From: UBA1219 sp045601425
GTDB taxonomy: Bacteria; Bacteroidota; Bacteroidia; Bacteroidales; P3
Length of the DNA: 44,595 nt
Assembly: GCA_045601425.1 (NCBI GenBank)
Contig: JAZRZP010000041.1
Span: 1 to 44,595 of the forward strand
Direction: 5' to 3'
Notes under the pieces: model-generated
Databases searched by the model: none
What the model was told of the DNA's origin: nothing
What the model saw: only the letters and a program-made list of their open reading frames with translations
Shown: one piece after another, positions 24,552 to 32,593 of the stretch
Layout: each line of letters starts with the position of its first letter
How positions within the stretch are numbered: position 1 is the first letter of the stretch
Program-made: the position numbers and the translations under genes

Positions 24552-24578
24552 AATGGTTCCTATCATTTTGGAACCATT
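24552..24578. promoter_or_regulatory. Operator copy 2: inverted repeat AATGGTTCC-N9-GGAACCATT
   Basis: Perfect 9-bp arms, 9-nt spacer TATCATTTT (copy 1 spacer TTCCAATTT). It begins exactly 40 nt upstream of the -7 element, the same offset as copy 1, so its centre is again at about -66. Confidence 0.7.
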
Positions 24579-24649
24579 CCTCAATCCTTTAGTTCTAATT
24601 TGAATAAGAGCTGATATTCAATAATTTGGAGTGATTTTAGAAAATCAAA

Positions 24650-24772
24650 TGCCTTTTTGCCTGAGATTATGACATTTCTTCCATTCTAATATGAATTATG
24701 CCCGATTTTTCAACCATTCGGACCAATTTTGACGAATCTAACACCTTCTTTCACAAGATTACGACATTTTTT
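24650..24772. repeat. Degenerate direct repeat downstream of the WYL gene
   Basis: About 29 bases at 24651-24680 recur imperfectly at 24743-24772. The shared core is AGATTA(T/C)GACATTT preceded by CCTT-TT. The whole 230-nt gap between the WYL stop and operator copy 2 is AT-rich and holds no gene. The repeats may be additional protein-binding sites. Confidence 0.4.
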
Positions 24773-24807
24773 GTCAAAAGCAACTAATAATCATCACCTT
24801 ATCTCAT

Positions 24808-25884
24808 TTAAAAGTACAAACCGGCTAAATCCTGCACTCGTTTAGCTATTTCATTACGTACAGATTCGGGTGAAACAATCTCCAATCCGGCTCCCATCTG
24901 TAGTATGCGTCCGTAGAACTCGTTGTTCGGTTCTACATCAACAGAGAACTCAGCATACTCTCCATCGTCATATTGTGCGTATGGCTTTACTAAGGTGTAG
25001 CTCTGATGAAGAGGCTTCGTGTCCATTAGCTTGTAAATATAATACGATCGCGCACGTATAATAACATGCTCCTTCTGGGCACCTTTCCCGTGGCTTACGC
25101 CAACTATATCCTTGAAGAACTCGTCATAGAAATGCTTCGGTGCTGCCACATATTCCACTCTCGCCCTCTCACGAGGTTTTGATTGTATTCTGTCAAGAGC
25201 TATGTTGTAGCCGTATTCTGGATCTCTTCCTTCTGAATGACCAAATAGATGCCACCTGCCATTATATTCCTTCAGGTAGTGTGGATGGAACATTAGCGTA
25301 ACCTCTTCCTCCTCGAATGGCTTGTAGTCAATCTCCAGCACCATTTTGTTTGTGATTGCCTCATACAACGATGGCAAGTACTCTATGTTAGTCAGAATAC
25401 GATCAAGGCTTGCGCTTATTACCTGTTCTCCTTTCCGACGCTTAGCCTTCATATCAAGCAAGTCCTGACAATCCTTGAAGAAATACTCCAACCATGACTT
25501 CGGAAAGAAACCAGCCGAATCCTGGCAGAACTTCCAGTATTGTCGAAGGTTATTGATAGCCTTAGCATTACGCATGTCTGCAAGAGGGTCATTGTCCTTA
25601 CCTACATAACGGAACCGTTTATTTCGATTGTTACCATATTCTTCAAAGCAATCGTTGCCAACCTTCTCGCAAATAGCTTTCCGTACTATGCCAACAGTCT
25701 TCTTCAGCTCGCCATAGCCATCACAATTGGACAGGTTTGCTGGTAGTTCTTCCGAAGAACAACCCAATCTGTCTGCCATTATATCAGCGTAAGTAATCCA
25801 TCGGCGGCTCATCAGCCACCGATAGGTTATTATAGCAAATTCTGCCTTATAGCTTTCGCCATCAAAGAGGTTCTGTCTTGGCAT
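24808..25884 (-). CDS. WYL-domain transcriptional regulator
   Basis: A 358-residue cytoplasmic regulator. Starting MPRQNLFDGESYKAEFAIIT, residues 1-100 look like a winged-helix DNA-binding region (WITYADIMADRLG). A WYL-type SH3-like ligand-binding domain follows, with VLEIDYKPFEEEEVTLMFHP and HYLKEYNGRWHLFGHSEG, and a C-terminal WCX-like extension. Relatives such as BrxR and CapW repress phage-defence genes and bind nucleic-acid or nucleotide ligands. That is family knowledge. Its start codon shares one base with the stop of the ATPase-HEPN gene (TAATG), so the two are translationally coupled. It is a good candidate binder of the inverted repeats at 24278 and 24552. Confidence 0.85.
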   Translation of the reverse strand: MPRQNLFDGESYKAEFAIITYRWLMSRRWITYADIMADRLGCSSEELPANLSNCDGYGELKKTVGIVRKAICEKVGNDCFEEYGNNRNKRFRYVGKDNDPLADMRNAKAINNLRQYWKFCQDSAGFFPKSWLEYFFKDCQDLLDMKAKRRKGEQVISASLDRILTNIEYLPSLYEAITNKMVLEIDYKPFEEEEVTLMFHPHYLKEYNGRWHLFGHSEGRDPEYGYNIALDRIQSKPRERARVEYVAAPKHFYDEFFKDIVGVSHGKGAQKEHVIIRARSYYIYKLMDTKPLHQSYTLVKPYAQYDDGEYAEFSVDVEPNNEFYGRILQMGAGLEIVSPESVRNEIAKRVQDLAGLYF

Positions 25885-27470
25885 TATTTTGTGATTCTGT
25901 TTTTTTGCCACTCTTTTATAGCGGCAGTAACATCCTGACAATACTCTCTTGCGACCCTCATTTCTTCTTCCATATTTCCGATTACGTTATTATGTGCAAC
26001 AGGATTTCTTAATGCGGTTAAAAATTCAAATTTTGTATTCCACTCTTCTCGGCTTCCCTTAAAGATATGCGTATTAAACCATTTCCAATTTGGTCTAATA
26101 AACAAATCGAAAATCTGTGCAGTAAGGGTGAAATCCACAAGATGTCCTCCGTTCATAGTAGGGAAATTTTGGATCATCTTATCACGATTCGTCTTAAGAG
26201 ATCTTAAATTAGTTTTCCATTTATCTATAGGGAATGCAGGGAAAGGTGGATTTGCGGTAAGTGATGTTGTGAGTTCGGTCTCCCAATCTGAAGAGAAATT
26301 TGCCTTAAGGAATTCTTTAACCGAATATCTTAACAAATTCTCCGTGTCAGACCATAATGATACATAGGGAACATTCGCATAATATCTTCTATAAAAGTCT
26401 AAAGTCCCATAATCAGAAAAGCAAGTATAACAATATCCATCCCACGAAGGGCCGACCTTCATACCGCTAAATAAAAGTTCTTTATATTCTGGACTTACCT
26501 TTTTGATGAATTCATACTTTAAGAGTTTCTCTATTTGCTTTTGATTAGAATCATAATACGGTCCAACAACAACTTGAATAGCAGAATCTATTAGCTGTTC
26601 TTTTTCTATGGTTGAGACGATATTATCAAGAACCTCCATTAACTCTAATTTTACATCATCAAATTTTGAAAACAAATCGTTAGTAATATCCAAATTAAAC
26701 ATTTGGCTATTAATCTTGTCCATTAGCCACGGATGATTTCCTGTGAAATAGGAGATTGCATTCTTGTATGTATCATCTGTTTCCCAATATTTGCCGAAAT
26801 GATTCCAATACTCTAAAACATCCTCCTTGGAAAACATTCCCAATCTAAGGTCACTACATGTTCCTGCGAAATTAGAAATTGCACCATCTTTGACTTCTAT
26901 GTCTTCAATTGTTTTTCTCGAGCATGTAACAAGACATAAATGTGTATCAGGATTATATGAAAGTTCCCGAAGAAGTTGAAAATCTGCTTTGCCAAAAAAA
27001 GATTGAACGCTATCAAATTCATCAAAGATAAAAATTGTTTTATATCCAAAGCGTTTAACCAATTTGAAGTATTTCTGTATTAAATCTTTGTCATACTCAT
27101 TCTTTAAGGGCTCCAGAATTTTTGCGGAAAATTTCTGATACTTCTCATCTTCGCATATAAATTCTAATTCATCACACAATAGTGTAACCATTTTTTTGAA
27201 GAACTCATTTGAACTCATACAACTACCAGCTTCGAAGAAGATGGGAATTGTTTTGATTTCAATAAGTTCCTCTTTTCTATCCATAATTGCATGCCAAACC
27301 AAACTTGACTTACCAACACGAGGAAGACCCATGATAGCAAGATTGCCATAAGTTGGTCCAAGAACTCTTTCTGTAATTTTATTTATAGAGTCTTCACGGC
27401 CAATAAATCTGTCGCCATGTACAATTCCTCCAAAATCAGCGAAGGGATTATTTAATGATTGAGTAGCCAT
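25884..27470 (-). CDS. AAA/STAND-like ATPase fused to a C-terminal HEPN (Swt1-like) domain
   Basis: A 528-residue protein. The ATPase has a GREDSI box (residues 24-29), Walker A GLPRVGKSS (48-56) and Walker B IFIFDEFD (146-153). A helical sensor-like region follows (about 200-400). The C-terminus carries R488-N-P-V-A-H493, the RNxxxH motif of HEPN ribonucleases, within a helical domain resembling the Swt1-family HEPN. HEPN RNases commonly act as toxins or abortive-infection effectors cutting tRNA or mRNA. The start overlaps the end of the 1408-residue ATPase gene by 19 nt, and the WYL gene follows with a one-base overlap. Interpretation: the RNase effector of a three-gene module. Confidence 0.8.
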   Translation of the reverse strand: MATQSLNNPFADFGGIVHGDRFIGREDSINKITERVLGPTYGNLAIMGLPRVGKSSLVWHAIMDRKEELIEIKTIPIFFEAGSCMSSNEFFKKMVTLLCDELEFICEDEKYQKFSAKILEPLKNEYDKDLIQKYFKLVKRFGYKTIFIFDEFDSVQSFFGKADFQLLRELSYNPDTHLCLVTCSRKTIEDIEVKDGAISNFAGTCSDLRLGMFSKEDVLEYWNHFGKYWETDDTYKNAISYFTGNHPWLMDKINSQMFNLDITNDLFSKFDDVKLELMEVLDNIVSTIEKEQLIDSAIQVVVGPYYDSNQKQIEKLLKYEFIKKVSPEYKELLFSGMKVGPSWDGYCYTCFSDYGTLDFYRRYYANVPYVSLWSDTENLLRYSVKEFLKANFSSDWETELTTSLTANPPFPAFPIDKWKTNLRSLKTNRDKMIQNFPTMNGGHLVDFTLTAQIFDLFIRPNWKWFNTHIFKGSREEWNTKFEFLTALRNPVAHNNVIGNMEEEMRVAREYCQDVTAAIKEWQKNRITK

Positions 27471-30400
27471 TCCTGGAATAATTTTACTTGAATTTTATAA
27501 TTGCTTTCACCACGAAGTTCTAGAACCTCTCGATCTACCAAATGCTTTAATATAGCATCTTCTCGGTCTTTGTCCATTAAAGCATTAATGTCATTTCTGT
27601 TGCAGAAACCAATGATTTTAGAATTAAGTGAAACCTGCTTGAGTACTTGCAAAATTTCTGTTTCTGGATATTCTTGCAAATCTTCAGTTTCACCCGCTCT
27701 AATCAAGTTGTCAAATTTATCTTCCACTAATGCTTCGGAACCATATACAAAAGAATTAGCCACATCAATTACATCTGCTTCAGTAACACTAATAGACTTG
27801 TTCAAGTTCATGTAGTCAACTAGACGGGCACAGAATATCTGAATATAATATGGATTTCTAGAAGTATATTCAATAATCTTTGTCACTGCGTCATCAATAT
27901 ATCGGCTATTTCCATTTTCGTCTAATATTGGTTTTTCAATAAGGTCTCTAGCTGGAGTTTCTTTGAGGTATGTAAGTCGAATATCTTGAATTATACCGAA
28001 TGCATTTCTTGCATAATCTTCCTTCTTAAATGAAGGGACCACATCCTGTCCAACAAGAACAACCGAAAATTGAGCACGTTCATTTTGGGTAACAGCCTTC
28101 CATTGTTTCATAATCGATGGAGAAATGTTACCCTTTTTTATCTCAGTATACAAATATGTGAACTCGTCTATCATAACGACAAGATTCTTATCTTCCCAGC
28201 CAGGAGTTTGCTTACATGCCAACTTGAACTTCACCATATATTTGGTGAATGTGTTTAATGGATTTTCTTCATCTTCTGATTTGAAATCTGCATAATTTGG
28301 TAAGCAGAATGACGGGGTATTCTCGCATAATCCATCAAGTTCTGCAAATTCCAAATCTGTATGTATGGTGCTTAATATTTTGTAGTAGAATGAGGCTTCC
28401 GAAAGATTATTGATAATTTCTCCAATACTAAAGAATATACAGAACGTCTTACCAGTCTCTAGAAGTCTTTTCTTTAAATGCAACATCACAGAAGATTTAC
28501 CACAGCGTTTTTGACCATAGATTATTATCTGCTTTGATGGAGATTTGATTATTGCATCAACAATATTTGCAATAAATTCTTCGCGTCCATAAAACATCTT
28601 GGAATCAACAGGAACTGGTCCTCCATCTGCTATTGGCGCATAAGGATTCTCTATCTGCTGAAAGTCATTAGGTGAGTATAACTTCAAAGATAGTTTGGAT
28701 TTGGAATTCTTCTCCAAAGTGCCATTTTTGTAATTGCATATAGCATCCAACGCAGTCGCTTTGTTTTGCAAAACGATGTCGCTAACCTTGATCTTTAGTT
28801 TAAAGATTCGGCTATCTCCTCCTTCAATCGCATTATGAGATATATTGTCATCCTCTATATAAGTCACCTCTTGTGAAGACTCTATGTATACACTAACCTC
28901 TCTAATGGGTGAAGAATCTTTATGATTTTCTATTGAGACTTGAATGGAAACCATGTTGTCGTTGTCAACGACAGTCTCAGAAGAAAGCAATTTTATTGAC
29001 ACCTTCGGTTCGCTCATTTTAACAATGTCATTGAATGAAGTGTTCAGTGTATCTTGTACAGATTCCATTAAGGGAAGAATCGCATCATAAGATAACTTTG
29101 TTGGCCCTTCCTTTATGTCGTTAATAAGTTGTTGAATATGTGCATTGGCATTGTTATAATTAGATTCTTTATTTCTGTAGCCAGAGGACTTAATGTAAGA
29201 ATCTATAGCTGGCGCCACACTACTAATTATGCTAGTTATTCTTCTTCTATCGAGAGAGCAAGTCCATTCTTTTACGACCTTATTAATTTCATAAAGGTTT
29301 AATACAATTTCTTCGATATTAGAACAATTGCCAGTGGTTTTTATTGTCGTGATAACCTTTGTGTAATCGCTCAGTCTATTCTCTCTTGCCAAGTTCCATG
29401 CTTCAACAAAATCACTTTGTGACAACGAGGGTTTGAGATTGTTTACTCCAAAACTAGCTAAAGCTCTAATAGCTTTGTCCTTCCATTCTGGTTTGCTGTA
29501 CAATCTACTAGTAATCTGTGCAGATATTGATGTGTTATATAGCATCATAGTTAATATTGAATCCCAATATTTACCATCTGTACTAATGTTGAATAAATCA
29601 TCTAAGGTACCGTCAATTGAGTTGATTTTGCTGGAATCCGAAATGAGTTCTGTATAGTTATGAATATGAGTCAGCAAATACAACGCAATCTGTCTAACAT
29701 TAGAGTCCCATTTCTCCTCCAAATTAAACGCTTCATTGTAAAAGAAACGAATAACATCCATTGGGCTATTGTCTGAGATATGACTAAGAGCCATGGCATT
29801 GCAATATCGAGCCATAACAATTCTAAGACGGAGTTCTTCTGAAGGTTCTAGCTCCTTCATCAACTTTCCTTCTGTAAGCAAATAATTTGCTCGTTCACGA
29901 GCGCGAGCAGCACCTGCTTTATCTATAACCGCACGAACATCCTTCAGTGTTGCTTGGGTGAAATTTCTAGATTCAATATCCTTTGTTTTTACACCCGCAT
30001 ATTCATCATAATCTTCTATAGTCTGTTGTATAAAAGTACTAAGGCCACTATTAAGTGAATCGAATTCCATGGCAGAGATTTCTGCTAACAATTCTTCTGA
30101 ATTATGTGTGTTCTCAATGAGAGATTGGAGTTTTAACGCAGCTTGGTTTGATGAGTCAACAGACAAAGATTCTTCGATTGTATCAATAGCTTCTTGGGTC
30201 TCATTAAGTTGAACCAAAGCAGATGCCTTTTTAAATAATAACATAGAATGCTTTGATTTATCTTCATATATTTCGCGTCTTTCTGTAAGACAATCAACGA
30301 TTTTTATGAAGTTTTCAAAGTCTTTAACCGAATAATAGAAGTTCTCTAGATAATTTAAAGTTGAGATATTATTTGCCAATTCTTCCACATAATCGGACAT

Positions 30401-31678
30401 TAAATTTATGGCTTCGTTCCTATAGTCTTCTGCCAAAGATGTGTCTTCCGATGATTTATAGAGGAACGCATATAACATGCCAAGGTCTTTAATTGAACTT
30501 TCAAGTTTTTCACCTTTATCTATTGCTTTTAAATAATATTCGATAGCCTTCTCGTAATTTTTCTCATTATGATATTTCTTGGCTTTAAAATATGCATTCG
30601 AATACTCCTTAGGCTTTGAATAGTTATGATATTTCTTGGCTTTAAAATATGCATTCGAATACTCCTTAGGCTTTGAATAGTATTGAGGATATGAGCGTTC
30701 AAGGCTTCTTCTCATTTCATCTGCTGAAAAATTATCCGGATATTCTGACAGGATTTGTTCAACCAAGTGAAATGCGTGCTTATAATCCACCGAATTAGAA
30801 CATTTTTCAGCAATCAAAAGCATATCTTGAATAGTCTTTGGCCTATGTATGGTTAGAGCCTTTGGTCCTTGATCCTGACTGTCATTTTGAAGAGTATACA
30901 CAACGGGAGCATGATAGCAGGTTGCAGAATTTAATCCTTTTTCTACAATCTGACTTATACTAAAATAAATATCCTTACCTGATTTGCCATCTAATATAAA
31001 TCCAAAATTCATCTCAGGCTTAACAAACTTTATTTCTCCAATTGCCGGCACAATGCGCAAATTATCAATTTCATGTTTATCTTTGACAAGTTCCATAAGA
31101 GCACTTAAATCATTGCCCAGTGTACTCATCTTACCACTTGATTTTTTTTGCGAAGAAGATATCTTGCTTTTCTTTTTAAGTTTAGGGTCAATTTGATGTA
31201 GTACATCTAAGGGAATAACATCACCAGCCTTAAAACTTGAAAGACTATTTTCTTTTTCTGTTACAATGGATTGACCGTTGTAAGAAGTTTGATTTGAAGA
31301 AGACAATTCAACTGCATCTGATTGTTCTGCGCTTTCCTTTAGAGACATTTCTTGAGTTGAATCATTGTTCGTTGCTTCATCTTCCATATAGCTGTCCTTC
31401 GCTATAATTTCTTCATCTTTCTTAGGCGAATCGTTAAGAGGACTCGCTTGAATTTCATTTTTGGGAGCGCATACATTGGTGGCATCAGATAATGTTCCTT
31501 CCTCAAAAGAATCTATATCATCGCCTTTAATTCCACAAAGTTTTCCTTCCAAAGTCTTTATAGCAATTGATGTTGGAAGTAACTTAAAAATATACCCTTC
31601 AACTGATTTGTTAGAATTATTGAAGAAGATCCTGATAAAATCACCTTCACTAAATATGCTTGCTATCAATTCTATCAT
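27452..31678 (-). CDS. Giant multidomain ATPase: Sm/SH3-like barrel, cold-shock domain, TPR repeats, Ig-like domain, AAA/STAND NTPase
   Basis: A 1408-residue cytoplasmic protein. Residues 1-60 look like a small beta-barrel (EGDFIRIFFNN, GYIFKLLPTSIAIKT). Low-complexity acidic linker to about 200. Cold-shock-like domain about 208-270 (GEIKFVKPEMNFGFI, GKDIYFSISQI). TPR-type helices about 290-540, including a 19-residue tandem duplication (about 334-371). A long helical region, then a beta-sandwich (about 890-1010). The ATPase begins MFYGREEF (about 1028), with Walker A GQKRCGKSS (about 1054) and Walker B LVVMIDEF (about 1170), then a winged-helix-like end. Domain order suggests RNA or DNA sensing through the barrels and signalling through the NTPase. 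First intact gene of module 1. Confidence 0.8.
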   Translation of the reverse strand: MIELIASIFSEGDFIRIFFNNSNKSVEGYIFKLLPTSIAIKTLEGKLCGIKGDDIDSFEEGTLSDATNVCAPKNEIQASPLNDSPKKDEEIIAKDSYMEDEATNNDSTQEMSLKESAEQSDAVELSSSNQTSYNGQSIVTEKENSLSSFKAGDVIPLDVLHQIDPKLKKKSKISSSQKKSSGKMSTLGNDLSALMELVKDKHEIDNLRIVPAIGEIKFVKPEMNFGFILDGKSGKDIYFSISQIVEKGLNSATCYHAPVVYTLQNDSQDQGPKALTIHRPKTIQDMLLIAEKCSNSVDYKHAFHLVEQILSEYPDNFSADEMRRSLERSYPQYYSKPKEYSNAYFKAKKYHNYSKPKEYSNAYFKAKKYHNEKNYEKAIEYYLKAIDKGEKLESSIKDLGMLYAFLYKSSEDTSLAEDYRNEAINLMSDYVEELANNISTLNYLENFYYSVKDFENFIKIVDCLTERREIYEDKSKHSMLLFKKASALVQLNETQEAIDTIEESLSVDSSNQAALKLQSLIENTHNSEELLAEISAMEFDSLNSGLSTFIQQTIEDYDEYAGVKTKDIESRNFTQATLKDVRAVIDKAGAARARERANYLLTEGKLMKELEPSEELRLRIVMARYCNAMALSHISDNSPMDVIRFFYNEAFNLEEKWDSNVRQIALYLLTHIHNYTELISDSSKINSIDGTLDDLFNISTDGKYWDSILTMMLYNTSISAQITSRLYSKPEWKDKAIRALASFGVNNLKPSLSQSDFVEAWNLARENRLSDYTKVITTIKTTGNCSNIEEIVLNLYEINKVVKEWTCSLDRRRITSIISSVAPAIDSYIKSSGYRNKESNYNNANAHIQQLINDIKEGPTKLSYDAILPLMESVQDTLNTSFNDIVKMSEPKVSIKLLSSETVVDNDNMVSIQVSIENHKDSSPIREVSVYIESSQEVTYIEDDNISHNAIEGGDSRIFKLKIKVSDIVLQNKATALDAICNYKNGTLEKNSKSKLSLKLYSPNDFQQIENPYAPIADGGPVPVDSKMFYGREEFIANIVDAIIKSPSKQIIIYGQKRCGKSSVMLHLKKRLLETGKTFCIFFSIGEIINNLSEASFYYKILSTIHTDLEFAELDGLCENTPSFCLPNYADFKSEDEENPLNTFTKYMVKFKLACKQTPGWEDKNLVVMIDEFTYLYTEIKKGNISPSIMKQWKAVTQNERAQFSVVLVGQDVVPSFKKEDYARNAFGIIQDIRLTYLKETPARDLIEKPILDENGNSRYIDDAVTKIIEYTSRNPYYIQIFCARLVDYMNLNKSISVTEADVIDVANSFVYGSEALVEDKFDNLIRAGETEDLQEYPETEILQVLKQVSLNSKIIGFCNRNDINALMDKDREDAILKHLVDREVLELRGESNYKIQVKLFQEWLLNH
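30567..30680. repeat. Perfect 57-bp tandem duplication inside the giant ATPase gene
   Basis: Two identical adjacent copies, 30567-30623 and 30624-30680, in frame (19 codons each). They add one TPR-sized half-unit (SKPKEYSNAYFKAKKYHN) to the protein. Identity at every base means the duplication is recent or kept identical by slippage. Confidence 0.97.
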
Positions 31679-31695
31679 GATGAGGTACTAATATT

Positions 31696-31909
31696 TTATT
31701 TTGGTTGTTTACTTACAAGAAGTTCTCTTATATCGATGTTTAGTAATTCCGAAATCTTTGCCAACGTCTGCAAATCGGGTCGTGTGGTATTTTTGCACCA
31801 CTTGGAAACCGTTACGGGATTTTTCCCTAATTGACCGACAAGCCATTTGCTAGTTCGGCCACGCTCAACAAGAACTACTTTTATTCTATGTAAGATTGGG
31901 CATATACAT
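31696..31909 (-). pseudogene. XRE-family helix-turn-helix regulator, start disrupted
   Basis: From about 31887 down to the stop at 31696 an open frame encodes a complete small Cro/CI-type HTH: RIKVVLVERGRTSKWLVGQL, then GKNPVTVSKWCKNTTRPDL, then AKISELLNIDIRELLVSKQ. Homologs in Bacteroidota normally start a few residues before RIKVVL. Here that position has no ATG, GTG or TTG. The ATGs at 31909 and 31903 lie in another frame that stops at TAG after MYMPNLT. Removing one T near 31888 would join the frames as MYMPNLTRIKVVL. It ends 17 nt before the giant ATPase gene, so it is the natural first gene of module 1. Confidence 0.6.
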
Positions 31910-31991
31910 TTATTAAAATTCTATTTAACTTATTAAAACAATAATATAACGTCATGTTTGGCGTTTTATTGCCTACTATCATACAAAAAGG

Positions 31992-32018
31992 AACCACAAC
32001 GGATAATCCGTTATGGTT
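31992..32018. repeat. Long near-perfect palindrome near right edge of the island
   Basis: AACCA-C-AACGGAT-A-ATCCGTT-A-TGGTT: two nested inverted arms around a single central base. No T-run follows on either strand. It could be a cruciform, an operator or an end structure of the element. It lies about 80 nt upstream of the XRE remnant. Confidence 0.5.
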
Positions 32019-32039
32019 ATGTGCACAATGATATTAAAA

Positions 32040-32079
32040 AAGAGATTTAATAGGTTTGCGATGTCAGAATCTCTTCTTT
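32040..32079. repeat. Hairpin and candidate right boundary repeat
   Basis: AAGAGATT, GGTTT and ATCTCTTCTTT in the same order as at 21029-21061, with the exact 11-bp core at 32069-32079. The arms AAGAGATT/AATCTCTT pair, and on the minus strand the stem runs into a T-rich stretch, so it may instead be a back-up terminator for tRNA-Leu. Confidence 0.4.
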
Positions 32080-32202
32080 CGACTCCCCTTATTCTACAAT
32101 ATTTCCCAGACAAGACTCTTGTTTTTCTGGTACCCGGAGCCAAAGGCCAGCGAACTCCTTCCTATTAATCCCTTGGGTGAGCTGATATGGAGGGTACAAA
32201 AA

Positions 32203-32223
32203 AAAGACCTCATCAAGGTCTTT
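32203..32223. terminator. Terminator after tRNA-Leu(CAG)
   Basis: Stem AAAGACCT/AGGTCTTT with a CATCA loop and a T-run on the minus strand immediately after. Confidence 0.8.
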
Positions 32224-32232
32224 CTTTTCTTG

Positions 32233-32314
32233 TGCCCGGAACAGGACTTGAACCTGCACTCCTCTCGAAATACGCACCTGAAACGTACGCGTCTACCAAT
32301 TCCGCCACCCGGGC
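32233..32314 (-). tRNA. tRNA-Leu (anticodon CAG)
   Basis: On the minus strand, acceptor GCCCGGG with TCCGGGC, D-region TGGCGGAATTGGTAGACGC typical of leucine tRNA, anticodon loop TTCAGGT (CAG), a long variable arm, and T-loop GGTTCAAGTCC. Discriminator A, no CCA. Confidence 0.93.
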
Positions 32315-32329
32315 AACTTGTCAGTCAAA

Positions 32330-32353
32330 AAAAAGAGGGGTTAACCTCTTTTT
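32330..32353. terminator. Terminator between the two tRNA-Leu genes
   Basis: Stem AAAAAGAGG/CCTCTTTTT around GGTTAA with a T8 run on the minus strand. Each tRNA-Leu thus has its own terminator. Confidence 0.75.
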
Positions 32354-32356
32354 CTG

Positions 32357-32440
32357 TGCCCAGGACAAGACTTGAACTTGCACGGCCTTAAGGCCACCAC
32401 CCCCTCAAAGTGGCGTGTATACCAATTTCACCACCTGGGC
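32357..32440 (-). tRNA. tRNA-Leu (anticodon GAG)
   Basis: On the minus strand, acceptor GCCCAGG/CCTGGGC, anticodon loop TTGAGGG (GAG), a variable arm with GGCCTTAAGGCC, and T-loop GTTCAAGTC. Discriminator A, no CCA. The promoter lies at 32462-32469. Confidence 0.93.
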
Positions 32441-32461
32441 AACTATCTCAGTTTCGGAGTG

Positions 32462-32469
32462 CAAAATTA
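32462..32469 (-). promoter_or_regulatory. tRNA-Leu promoter -7 element (TAATTTTG)
   Basis: Perfect TAnnTTTG on the minus strand 22 nt before tRNA-Leu(GAG). Confidence 0.65.
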
Positions 32470-32593
32470 CACTTTTTTTTTGATATAGCAACACTTTTTT
32501 TATTTTTTTTATTAAAACACAATATATCAGTGCGTTAAAAAAGCATTTTTCTCCAAAGACACGGCTATTCTCACTGTTTCACCTCAAAAAAAG

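Noticed and set aside
21067..32079. Integrase, transposase or CRISPR array in the island
   Set aside because: I looked for recombinase signatures and regularly spaced repeats and found none. Mobility is suggested only by boundary repeats and tRNA proximity.
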